Of a DNA stretch of 64,000 nt, positions 9,679-18,100 are shown in pieces. Origin of the DNA: Rhizobiales bacterium GAS188. Lineage in GTDB: Bacteria > Pseudomonadota > Alphaproteobacteria > Rhizobiales > Beijerinckiaceae. Position 1 is the first letter of the stretch, and each line of letters starts with the position of its first letter. Position numbers and translations under genes: made by a program. The notes beneath the pieces are model-generated. The model ran no database searches. It was given only the letters and a program-made list of their open reading frames with translations, and was not told where the DNA came from. The stretch lies in contig FNSS01000001.1 in the NCBI GenBank assembly GCA_900104855.1, positions 6,519,001 through 6,583,000 on the forward strand. The letters run 5' to 3'.

Positions 9679-10599
9679 TCATTTGCTGAGATATTTCATC
9701 CCGGTATCGCACATGACGGTGACAATGGTCGCGCCAGGTCCGAGTTGCTCCGCCAATCGCAAAGCTGCGATGACATTGCCGCCGGTCGAAGTCCCCGCGA
9801 AAAGGCCTTCCTCCCGAGCCAGCCGAACCGTCATGGCTTTTGCCTCTTCGGTCGTGACCCTTTCGATCCGATCGGCGATATCCTTTTGCCAAAGCGGCAC
9901 GACGTAACCTGCTCCGATGCCGTCGATCTTGTGAGCGCCTGTCTGGCCGCCCGACAGGACCGGGGATTCAGCGGGCTCCACGGCTACGATCCTGATCTGC
10001 GCATTGTAGCGGCGTAGGGTTTCCCCGGTCCCCCGAAGGGACGCCGCGGTACCGACGCTCTGGACAAAGCCGTCGACCCGTCCGCTGGCCTGAGTCCAGA
10101 TTTCCTCCGCCATTTGATGATAGGCGGCAAGCTGGTCCTTGTTGTTCATCTGGTCGGTCCAGAAGCTTCCCGTCTCGACCGCGACGATGCGGGCGGCTTC
10201 GATCATGTCCCGGGTCAGCTTCTCCGTCATGCGCCCGCTCTCGCTCCGCACGATTTGCAGCTGGGCTCCGAGGATTTTCATGTGTTCGAGCTTTTCCCGG
10301 GCGAAGGCATCCGACGTCACGATATGCAACGGATAGCCCTTCACGGCGCAGACGAGAGACAGAGAGACGCCGGTGCTGCCGCCGGTATATTCGACGACGG
10401 AGCCTTCCGCCTTGAGGCGTCCGTCTGCCTCGGCGGCTTCGATCATGGCAAGCGCCATCCGATCCTTCATGCTGCCTGTGGGGTTCTCGTTTTCGAGTTT
10501 CAACAGGATGCGGGAGCCGTTCGCAGGCACGACATTGCGCAGGGCCAATAAGGAGGTGTCGCCGATGCAATGCAGGATATTCGACTGCAATTCCTTCAT
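9679..10599 (-). CDS. PLP-dependent cysteine-synthase family protein
   Basis: This is a fold-type II pyridoxal-phosphate enzyme of the CysK/CysM family. The motif NPTGSMKDR (residues 39-47) puts the Schiff-base lysine at K45. TGGSTGVSL at 72-80 binds the substrate carboxylate, and GTSTGGN near the C terminus binds the PLP phosphate. At 306 residues it is the usual length. The start at 10599 gives a standard family N terminus and has GGCAGG upstream; an in-frame ATG at 10671 would add 24 residues that do not resemble the family. Activity could be O-acetylserine sulfhydrylase or a related beta-replacement such as beta-cyanoalanine or diaminopropionate synthesis. It is transcribed divergently from a MarR regulator. 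Confidence 0.88.
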   Translation of the reverse strand: MKELQSNILHCIGDTSLLALRNVVPANGSRILLKLENENPTGSMKDRMALAMIEAAEADGRLKAEGSVVEYTGGSTGVSLSLVCAVKGYPLHIVTSDAFAREKLEHMKILGAQLQIVRSESGRMTEKLTRDMIEAARIVAVETGSFWTDQMNNKDQLAAYHQMAEEIWTQASGRVDGFVQSVGTAASLRGTGETLRRYNAQIRIVAVEPAESPVLSGGQTGAHKIDGIGAGYVVPLWQKDIADRIERVTTEEAKAMTVRLAREEGLFAGTSTGGNVIAALRLAEQLGPGATIVTVMCDTGMKYLSK

Positions 10600-10670
10600 G
10601 ATGCCTGCCACCCTTCCCGATGCGGTGTGTCCCAGCCGGTGACGCAAGGGGGCGTCGACGAGGCTTTCCA

Positions 10671-10700
10671 TGTAGATACAAATTATGTAGACGCATATAC
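10671..10700. promoter_or_regulatory. Candidate MarR operator between divergent genes
   Basis: This AT-rich stretch in the divergent spacer carries TGTAGATACA (itself TGTA-GA-TACA) at 10671-10680. A related TGTAGACGCA lies 15 bp further on, within the imperfect palindrome TATG-TAGACG-CATA. The position fits a site where the adjacent MarR protein represses itself and the cysteine-synthase-like gene. There is no direct evidence of binding. Confidence 0.35.
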
Positions 10701-10728
10701 CCATGAAGCCCAGGAGACAACCGCGCGC

Positions 10729-11187
10729 ATGAGACAACCGCGAAAGTCCCTTCGAACGGATGCCCGCCTCCTGGTCGAGGTCTGCGCCGGCTGGAACAGC
10801 CGGCTGGCGGCGCGGCGCATCACCCAGTTCCTCGATCGCGAGATGGGAGGCGTCGGCCTCACCGTGGCGCAAACCGGCCTCATGGCGCAGATCGCCGCGG
10901 CATCCGATGACACGCTGGGCGCCTTGGCCCAGCGCACCGGCCTCGATCAATCGACGCTGTCGCGCAATCTGCGCAAATTGGAAGGCGAGGGGCTGATCGA
11001 GATCGCCGTGGTCGAGAGCGACCTGCGGCGCCGGGCGGTGTGGCTCACCGAGACCGGCGCAAGGCGGCTCGAGGCAGCAATCCCGGTCTGGCGCAAGGCG
11101 CATGCCAAGCTGGAGAAGCGCCTCTCGCCCGACTTGGCCCGCCGCCTGGCGGATGAGGCGGAGGCGCTGAGCCGGGACCTGACATGA
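10729..11187 (+). CDS. MarR-family transcriptional regulator
   Basis: This 152-residue winged-helix protein has its recognition region at LGALAQRTGLDQSTLSRN (residues 63-80), followed by the wing EIAVVESDLRRRAVWLT (91-107). Helical dimerisation segments occupy both ends, as usual in MarR proteins. The ATG at 10729 has AGGAGA upstream; a longer frame reaching back to 10570 overlaps the divergent gene and has no family similarity. It probably controls the divergent cysteine-synthase-like gene in response to a small-molecule or redox ligand. C19 is the only cysteine. Confidence 0.85.
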   Translation: MRQPRKSLRTDARLLVEVCAGWNSRLAARRITQFLDREMGGVGLTVAQTGLMAQIAAASDDTLGALAQRTGLDQSTLSRNLRKLEGEGLIEIAVVESDLRRRAVWLTETGARRLEAAIPVWRKAHAKLEKRLSPDLARRLADEAEALSRDLT

Positions 11188-11189
11188 CC

Positions 11190-11765
11190 TTAGGTGTGCC
11201 TGCGGAAGACCATCAGCCGGTCGTCGCGCATATACCATTGCGGGATTTCGACCACCTCGATGCAATCGAAACCGGAAACGAGCTGCGTGAAGAAGTGCGG
11301 GTCGGCGCTGCCACCCATCCATTCGCCGATATAGATGACTTGCTCTCCGCCATATGCATCGAGCGCGTTGGCGGCCATGCCGCTGCCCCATGGTGGCCAG
11401 CACAGCAGCAGCGCCTTGTCGGGATGGTCGCGCACCATGCGCTCATCGCCGCAATGGACCTCGGTCCATGTGAAAGGTGGTGGGTCCAGGTCGAATGCCG
11501 CGACGCTGAGGCCGGCCTGGCGCATCAGCCAGGTCCAGTAACCGCTGCCGGCGCCGGCCTCGACGACGCCGGTGGTGTGCTTGCGAATGGCCGCAATGGC
11601 CTCGTCGGTCGGCACAGCCCAGGCGAAATGTCGGGTGATGGTCGCTTTCAAGGCCAACCAGTCGGGCATCAGCAGCTCGGTCGCCGAAGGCGGCAGCAAT
11701 GGATCGCGTCGAAACGAACCCGGCAACGCTTGAAAGAGATCGAGATAGGGGTTCAATAGCTGCAT
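11190..11765 (-). CDS. Class I SAM-dependent methyltransferase-like protein
   Basis: The 191-residue protein has a Rossmann-type SAM-binding motif (VVEAGAGSGYW, near residue 67), an acidic end of the second strand (FDLDPPPF) and an unusual CWPPWGSGMA segment in place of the usual motif IV. The substrate is unknown. It lies 110 bp downstream of the borosin methyltransferase on the same strand, so it could be a further tailoring enzyme. However, a hairpin directly after that gene may separate the transcripts. Its stop lies 2 bases from the convergent MarR stop. Similar proteins are known to me only as hypothetical methyltransferases. Confidence 0.7.
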   Translation of the reverse strand: MQLLNPYLDLFQALPGSFRRDPLLPPSATELLMPDWLALKATITRHFAWAVPTDEAIAAIRKHTTGVVEAGAGSGYWTWLMRQAGLSVAAFDLDPPPFTWTEVHCGDERMVRDHPDKALLLCWPPWGSGMAANALDAYGGEQVIYIGEWMGGSADPHFFTQLVSGFDCIEVVEIPQWYMRDDRLMVFRRHT

Positions 11766-11849
11766 CGCTGAACGGCCGCGCGAGCCTGTTCGTAGCCTAG
11801 CTCAATTCCGAAAAATGATCTTCCGCCATTCGGGATAGATGACGCGATA

Positions 11850-11872
11850 TCGGCGAGCGCTCAACTCGCCGA
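11850..11872 (-). terminator. Hairpin immediately after the borosin methyltransferase gene
   Basis: Read on the minus strand, TCGGCGAG-TTGAGCG-CTCGCCGA forms a perfect 8-bp stem 3 bases after the stop codon. There is no T-run, so it may be a weak or Rho-assisted terminator, or an mRNA-stabilising stem. Confidence 0.4.
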
Positions 11873-11875
11873 GCC

Positions 11876-12802
11876 CTACCCGATGGCGGCGCCGGTCGCC
11901 CCTTTGTTCGCGGCAATCATGGCGTTCATCCGATAATAGGTCGTGGGGTCGCTACGGCTCTGATAGGCGGGCGGAATGTAGAGCGTGTTACCTGCGGATA
12001 GCGGGCCGTAGGCGAGCTCCGCTGCTGTGATCTGGCGAATCATCGGCTCGCAGCCGTGGAACACCGCCGCTTCGTAGAGATACATTGGATGCGCCGCAGG
12101 ATAGATATTGAGCAGCCTTTCGATCAGCAAGGGCATCGCCGACAGATCGTAGCCCATCGCTTTGAATGTCGCATCGCCGACCACGCCGATTTGCCAGAGC
12201 ACCACCGAGCTGGTCGGGTCGATGACGCGCCCGTTGAGCAGGAAGTCGGTCGCCTCGTAGGACTGGCAGCCATTGATGCCGGGATCGACGCCGAGATCGG
12301 CGAACAGGCAATCTTCCGACGAGATTCCGGGCAGCATCCGGGCGCTGTAGCCTTCGGAGCGGGCCCGCCGAATGGACTCATGCGAAGGGTAGACGAAGAC
12401 GCCCGGATGGCCGTAACAGGCCACGCAAGTCAGCATGCCCGCGCGTATGCATTCCAGCGTGCGCTCGACCATCTGGTTATAGGTGTCGATGCGCTGCTTG
12501 CCCTCGGCGTACATGCCGGTCATCGACTCGGCGCCCAGCGGATTGAGCTCCTTGAGCACGAGCTCCGCGACCGGATCGCCGACGACATACAACACCTTGT
12601 CTGCCTGCTTGATCCAGGCCACCGCCTCCATCGTCAAGTGGCCGACGGTGCGGATGCCGGTGCCGACGACCACCAACGAGCCCCTATGTGCGCCGTTGCC
12701 GGCAAATCCTTGGCCTGCAGATCCTTGGCCCGGATCGCCGGCGGCTGGCGTCTCCGTCCGCGCACGCGCCTGATCCGTCTTCCCGTTTGCCTCCGATACC
12801 AT
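11876..12802 (-). CDS. Borosin-type peptide backbone alpha-N-methyltransferase (split form)
   Basis: This enzyme belongs to the tetrapyrrole-methylase-fold family that uses SAM to methylate backbone amides of a precursor peptide. Aligned by eye with the fungal omphalotin enzyme OphMA, it matches SLVVVGTGIRTVGHLT (residues 42-57), YGHPGVFVYPS (130-140), ARMLPGISSEDCLFADL (154-170) and SYEATDFLL (181-189). The motif Y98-x2-GK-x-R104-x-D-x-Y108 reproduces the spacing of the catalytic Tyr/Arg/Tyr set of OphMA. The fungal enzyme continues into a clasp domain and core peptide; this one ends at YIPPAY plus about 28 residues, so it is a stand-alone catalyst. The first 40 residues are Gly/Ala-rich and probably disordered. 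A GAGGGG box precedes the ATG, 60 bp after the precursor gene. Confidence 0.92.
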   Translation of the reverse strand: MVSEANGKTDQARARTETPAAGDPGQGSAGQGFAGNGAHRGSLVVVGTGIRTVGHLTMEAVAWIKQADKVLYVVGDPVAELVLKELNPLGAESMTGMYAEGKQRIDTYNQMVERTLECIRAGMLTCVACYGHPGVFVYPSHESIRRARSEGYSARMLPGISSEDCLFADLGVDPGINGCQSYEATDFLLNGRVIDPTSSVVLWQIGVVGDATFKAMGYDLSAMPLLIERLLNIYPAAHPMYLYEAAVFHGCEPMIRQITAAELAYGPLSAGNTLYIPPAYQSRSDPTTYYRMNAMIAANKGATGAAIG

Positions 12803-12862
12803 TCCGATCCCCTCATGAACGAGTGAACATGCCGTCTACCTGCGCGAACCCATTCGGCGGCG

Positions 12863-14086
12863 CTAGCCCTGAGGTCCCGGGGTTACCAGTGGATGCACTT
12901 GCGGGAAGATCTGGGGAAGCACCTGCGGGAAGATCTGAGGATGCACCTGCGGGAAGATCTGGGGGTGGACGACCTGCGGGTGGATCACGAGCTGCGGGTG
13001 CACCTGTGGGAAGATCTGGGGATGCACCTGTGGGAAGATCTGGGGATGGACGACCTGCGGGTGGATCACGAGCTGCGGGTGCACCTGCGGGAAGATCTGC
13101 GGATGTACTTGCGGGAAGATCTGCGGGTGGACGACCTGCGGGTGGATGACGAGCTGCGGGTGCACCTGCGGGAAGATCTGCGGATGCACTTGCGGGAAGA
13201 TCTGGGGGTGAACCTGCGGGAAGATCTGCGGGTGGACGACCTGCGGATGGATCACGAGCTGTGGGTGGATCTGCGGGTGGACGACCTGCGGATGGATCAC
13301 GAGTTGCGGGTGGATCTGCGGGTGGACGACCTGTGGATGGACCACGACTTGCGGGTGGATCTGCGGATGGACGACCTGCGGATGGACCACGACTTGCGGG
13401 TGGATCTGCGGGTGGACGACCTGCGGATGGATCACGAGTTGCGGGTGGATCTGTGGGTGGACGACCTGCGGATGGATCACGAGTTGCGGGTGAATCTGCG
13501 GGTGGACGACCTGCGGGTGAACCACGACCTGCGGGTGGATCTGTGGAAAGATCTGCGGATGCACCTGAGGGAAGATCTGCGGATGCACCTGCGGGAAGAC
13601 CTGGTAAATCTGCGGATATACCATCTGCAAAGGCATGTTGGGGAACATCGTCGAACTCCCTTCGTAGGGCAAGGTTGCCTGGCTCGGCTGGCTGCGCAGG
13701 GCGGGCTCATCGGCCGCAGCGCCTTCGGGCGCTCCGGGCGGTCTGACCATGTCGACCACCAGCACCGCAGCCGGAGTGGGGGTTGGAGGCGCGAACGAAA
13801 AGCGTTGACCGCTGAGCCGCGCATGAATCGTCCAGGGCTGACCGCTCTTCAAGATCACCTGGTCGACGTCGCTGATGCCCGCCGCGCGCATGGCGGCGTC
13901 CGGGTCCTTGATGAAGGCGCCAAGCTGTGCCGGGTCGGTCGCCAGCGCGACCATGAAGAGCCGGAACTCATCCGGCGCAACGACTTCGGGCGGAGTCGCC
14001 GGAGTATCGGAGGGCGCCGCGCCCGATGCAGCCGAAGGAGAATCGCCCTCTTCGTCGCCTGCTCCGCCTCGCTTCTTCGCGCTCAT
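12863..14086 (-). CDS. Borosin precursor: leader domain plus giant His-Pro-Gln repeat core
   Basis: This 407-residue protein has three parts. Residues 1-37 are Lys/Glu/Ala/Pro-rich and look disordered. Residues 38-93 (PDEFRLFMVALATDPAQL, then SGQPWTIHARLSG) match the pattern of the OphMA clasp/borosin-binding domain: L..DP..L..F..D, then a Ser-Gly and Trp-x-Ile. After a Pro/Ala linker, residues 157-400 consist of about 50 x-Pro-Gln units separated by I, V, VV, LVI or VVV. The ATG at 14086 has AAGAGG 6 bases upstream; a TTG two codons earlier is less likely. The methyltransferase gene follows 60 bp downstream, as expected for enzyme and substrate. That the repeats are the methylated core is inference. 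Confidence 0.85.
   Translation of the reverse strand: MSAKKRGGAGDEEGDSPSAASGAAPSDTPATPPEVVAPDEFRLFMVALATDPAQLGAFIKDPDAAMRAAGISDVDQVILKSGQPWTIHARLSGQRFSFAPPTPTPAAVLVVDMVRPPGAPEGAAADEPALRSQPSQATLPYEGSSTMFPNMPLQMVYPQIYQVFPQVHPQIFPQVHPQIFPQIHPQVVVHPQVVHPQIHPQLVIHPQVVHPQIHPQLVIHPQVVHPQIHPQVVVHPQVVHPQIHPQVVVHPQVVHPQIHPQLVIHPQVVHPQIHPQLVIHPQVVHPQIFPQVHPQIFPQVHPQIFPQVHPQLVIHPQVVHPQIFPQVHPQIFPQVHPQLVIHPQVVHPQIFPQVHPQIFPQVHPQLVIHPQVVHPQIFPQVHPQIFPQVLPQIFPQVHPLVTPGPQG
12887..13618 (-). repeat. Higher-order tandem repeat encoding the HPQ array
   Basis: Seven tandem 45-bp units encode HPQ(LVI or VVV)-HPQVV-HPQI at 13223-13537 (residues 184-288). After a short FPQV/HPQI alternation come three 81-bp units at 12920-13162 (residues 309-389), each the 15-residue unit plus FPQV-HPQI-FPQV. 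The array therefore grew by duplication at two levels. The DNA is repetitive enough that copy number should vary between strains. Confidence 0.95.
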
Positions 14087-14899
14087 CGTCAACCTCTTGG
14101 GTTCAGATTCGCCGCTAAACGGAATTATTCAATGCGCAATAGGTCATCGCTCCGGAAGGTGCAGTAATCGCAAATATTGGTACGACAGTTCCCCTGCGGA
14201 GAAGCCCGCAAATTCGCAAGAATCTTCAGTCCCTAAGTATGCCGCCCCTATCGGCCAATCTGCGGATAAACGGTCATCCGGTGACTTCAGCGCGGGACGC
14301 CATCATTCAGGCGATCGGCATCGAATCTCGGCCACAAACGAATCTCGGCCACAACTGTTCTTGTGGTCCAATCTTGTGGGGTTGATTTCGCGTCTTCTCG
14401 CCATCGCTTGGTCAGCGAGCGTTAACGACAACGTCTCAAAGTCAGCGTTATTTAATCGTGATTTTTGCGAATCAGGAGTCGCGCTTAGTTGTCATTTATG
14501 TGTCATTTGAGCTCATCAACTGTTGATAATTCAAATAATACATAAATTTTACAATACTTCTTATCGAATAATAGAGAGTGTTTTGAAGGACGATCAACGG
14601 ATCTTGCCCTGATGACCGGTCTTGACGAGCCGCGGAGTAGAGCAGACTGCGGCTCCAACGGGGAATGGTGTTTAGCCGGCCTTCGATCAAATGGGGCTGG
14701 CGATCATGGCGACAACGCGATTTGCCGCTGCGATGGGGTGCTGCGCCGGATCGGGCGCAAAGTCCTTCAATCATTTGCTCGCGGACATCGGATCGCGACT
14801 GGCGCCTCCGTGAAGCTTACGCTTTAGAAAGCACCTCACGACAGAGCGGAAGCACAATATCCGATTGGAGTGGACATGTGCTTCCCTGGGCAAAAGCGT
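14087..14899. other. Gene-free stretch upstream of the borosin precursor
   Basis: About 813 bp without a convincing gene. The part around 14100-14600, especially 14480-14580, is markedly richer in A and T than the surroundings, which suggests foreign DNA or a promoter region. It contains the tandem repeat listed separately and the inverted pair CCACAA-CTGTTC-TTGTGG at 14349-14366. Short open frames here have out-of-frame-like composition and were not accepted. Confidence 0.6.
14322..14355. repeat. Two tandem 17-bp repeats overlapping a palindrome
   Basis: CGAATCTCGGCCACAA occurs twice head to tail (14322-14337 and 14339-14354). The second copy runs into the inverted repeat CCACAA-CTGTTC-TTGTGG. 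Placed about 240 bp upstream of the precursor start, it could be a regulator-binding site. Confidence 0.45.
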
Positions 14900-15133
14900 T
14901 CAGCTCGCCCAGGCCTCGGCCATGCGCAGCTGCCGCTCTTCGCCGACGCGGCTTGCGACATCCAGCCTCGTCCTCACGCCTTCGAGCTTGCGCAGCAGCA
15001 GGCCGTCGCTTTCTGCCTGCCGCGCCATGCGTTGCGTGAGCTCCTTCAAGACGAGATCACGCTTGTGCTTGGCCTGTTGCCAGAGCCGCATCTGGATCGA
15101 CCAGTCCTGCGGCTCCTCGATGCGGGTGGACAT
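14900..15133 (-). CDS. Small helical protein downstream of nrdJ, unknown function
   Basis: The 77-residue product starts 10 bp after the nrdJ stop and almost certainly shares its transcript. It is rich in Arg, Glu, Lys and Leu, with a predicted long helix or coiled coil across LWQQAKHKRDLVLKELTQRM and RKLEGVRTRLDVASRV. No known domain is recognised. The tight linkage suggests a role with the class II ribonucleotide reductase, but this is only inference. Confidence 0.6.
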   Translation of the reverse strand: MSTRIEEPQDWSIQMRLWQQAKHKRDLVLKELTQRMARQAESDGLLLRKLEGVRTRLDVASRVGEERQLRMAEAWAS

Positions 15134-15143
15134 CCGATCCTCC

Positions 15144-18100
15144 TCAGCTGCAGCCGGTGGTGCCGCCGCAAGTTTCGCATTTCAGGCAGGTGCCATTGCG
15201 CACCAGGGTGAAGTTGGCGCATTCGGGGCAGGCTTCCCCGACATAGCCCTTGGCCTTCGCCTCGGCGCGCTTGACGGCCTCGGGCTTGCCCATGGCCTCG
15301 CCCGAATGGGGCAGCGGCGTGTCGACGCTATGAGCCCCTTCAGGAGCCTGTCGCGCATTCGCCTCCGCGCCTGAGGGCGCTGCGTCGTATTGCGCCTGCG
15401 GCTCGGCGAAGCCGCTCTTGAGCGCCGCCGCGCCGTCGACGGCGTAGAGATGCGGACCGCGCCCGTCGTTGCCGGAGCCGATCGTGCCGAGCATCATCCG
15501 CTCGGCGCGGCCGCGCGTCAGACCCTTGGAGACGAAGGCGGAGGCTGGAGGCGGGGAGGGCGGTCCGCCCTCTGCGAGCTTGCCCTGGGCCACGCCGCCG
15601 CCGAGCACGTCATGGCCGATCTCGCTCGGATCCACATGGGCGAGGTCGGTGCGGTCGAGATAGGAGATGGCGAGCTCGCGGAACACGTAGTCGAGGATGG
15701 AGGTCGCGTTCTTGATGGCGTCATTGCCCTGCACGAAGCCCGCCGGCTCGAAGCGGGTGAAGGTGAAGGCATCGACATATTCGTCGAGCGGCACGCCATA
15801 TTGCAGGCCGAGCGAGATGGCGATGGCGAAATTGTTCATCAGCGAGCGGAAGGCAGCGCCCTCCTTATGCATGTCGATGAAGATCTCGCCGATGCGGCCA
15901 TCGCCATATTCGCCGGTGCGCAGATACACTTTGTGCCCGCCGACCACCGCCTTCTGGGTATAGCCCTTGCGGCGATCGGGCAGCCTCTCGCGCTCGCGCA
16001 CCTTCCTCTCGATGATGACGCGCTCGACGATCTTCTCCGCGAGCGCCGCGGCACGCGCGGCGGCCGGCTGGGCGAGCAGCGCCTCGACCGCATCCTCCTC
16101 ATCCTCGTCATCGGCGACGAGCGAGGCATTGAGCGGCTGCGACAGCTTCGAGCCGTCGCGATAGAGCGCGTTGGCCTTGAGCGCGAGACGCCAGGAGATG
16201 AGATAGGCGTTCTTGCAATCCTCGACGGTCGCGTCATTGGCCATGTTGATGGTCTTGGAGATGGCGCCCGAGATGAAGGGCTGCGCCGCCGCCATCATGT
16301 GGATATGGCTCTCGACCGAGAGATAGCGCTTGCCGATGCGCCCGCAGGGGCTGGCGCAATCGAACACCGCGATATGCTCCTTCTTCAGATGCGGCGCGCC
16401 TTCGAGCGTCATGGCGCCGCAGACATGGGTGTTGGCGGCCTCGATCTCGGCCTTGGAGAAGCCGAGATGGGTCAGGAGGTCGAAGCCCGGATCGTCGAGG
16501 CGCCCGAGCGGGACTTCGAGGTTTTCGTGAAGGAATTCAGCGCCGAGCGTCCATTTGTTGAAGACGAACTTGATGTCGAATGCCGATGGCAGCGCCTTCT
16601 CGACGGCGGCCAGCTTCTCGTCCGAGAAGCCGCGCGCCGCGAGCGTCGCATGATTGATCGCCGGCGCCTGGCGCAGCGAGCCATGGCCGACCGCATAGGC
16701 TTCGATCTCGGCGATCTCGGAGGGGCGGTAGCCGAGCGCGGTGAGCGCGTCCGGCACGGCGCGGTTGATGATCTTGAAATAGCCGCCGCCGGCGAGCTTC
16801 TTGAACTTGACCAGCGCGAAATCGGGCTCGATGCCGGTGGTGTCGCAATCCATGACGAGGCCGATCGTGCCGGTCGGCGCGATCACCGTCGCCTGCGCAT
16901 TGCGATAGCCATGCCGTTCGCCGCTGGCGAGCGCCTTGTCCCAGGCCTTGACCGCATGATCGGCGAGCGCCGTGCCGGTTTCGCCGAGCGCGCGGCAGGC
17001 CTCGCGGTCGAGCGGCACCGGAATCGTCGCCAGCTCCTCATAGCCCGCGCTCTCGCCGCGTGCGGCCCGGGCATGGTTACGGATCACGCGCAGCATATGC
17101 TTGCCGTTGCGCGCATAGCCGGGGAAGGGGCCGAGCTCGCCAGCCATCTCGGCCGAGGTGGCGTAGGAGATGCCCGTCATGATCGCGGTGAGCGCGCCGC
17201 AGAGCGCGCGACCGGCCTGCGAATCATAAGGCAGGCCCATGGTCATCAGGAGGCCGCCGATATTGGCATAGCCGAGGCCGAGCGTGCGGTAGCGATAGGA
17301 GAGCTCGGCGATCTCGCGCGAGGGGAACTGCGCCATGGTCACCGAGATCTCGAGCACCAGCGTCCAGAGCCGGCAGGCATGCTCGTAGGCCTCGATGTCG
17401 AAATGCTTGCTGCCGCGGTCGTAGAATTGCAGCAGGTTCAAGGAGGCGAGATTGCAGGCCGTGTCGTCGAGGAACATGTATTCCGAGCACGGATTCGAGG
17501 CGCGGATCGGCCCCGATGCCGGGCAGGTGTGCCAATCATTGATGGTCGTGTGGAACTGGATGCCCGGGTCCGCGGAGGCCCAGGCGGCGTGGCCGATCCG
17601 CTCCCACAGATCTTGGGCCCGCAGCGTCTTCGTCACCTTGCCGGTGATACGCGCCTTCAGCGCCCAGTCACCATCGGCCTCGACGGCATTGAGGAACTCG
17701 TCGGTGACCCGCACCGAATTGTTGGAGTTTTGGCCAGAGACCGTGAGATAGGCGTCCGAATCCCAATCGGTGTTGTAGGTGTCGAAGGCGATATCCGTGT
17801 AGCCCTGGCGTGCGAATTGGATGACGCGCTTGATATAGCTCTCGGGCACCATGGCGCGCTTGGCGAGCTTCACCTCGCGCTTCAGCGCCGGGTTCTTGGC
17901 CGGATCGAAGCAGTCATCGCCCGGGCCCTCGCAATTGACGCAAGCGCGCATCACGGCCTTCAGATGCTTCTCGCAGATGCGCGAGCCGGCAACGAGGGCC
18001 GCGACCTTCTGCTCCTCCTTCACCTTCCAATCGATATAGGCTTCGATATCGGGGTGATCGGCGTCGACCACGACCATCTTTGCGGCGCGTCGCGTCGTGC

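Noticed and set aside
12887-13618. HPQ repeats as streptavidin-mimicking ligands
   Set aside because: HPQ is a known streptavidin-binding tripeptide from peptide libraries, but an avidin-related function here is speculation without any supporting gene in the window.
12893-14167. 424-codon open frame antisense to the borosin precursor, itself repetitive (LREDL/VDDLRMD units)
   Set aside because: It mirrors the repeat on the other strand; the sense frame has a recognisable leader domain, ribosome-binding site and partner enzyme, the antisense frame none.
14496-14827. Small open frames in the AT-rich spacer (92 and 71 codons)
   Set aside because: No ribosome-binding site, odd composition, and no similarity to anything recognised.
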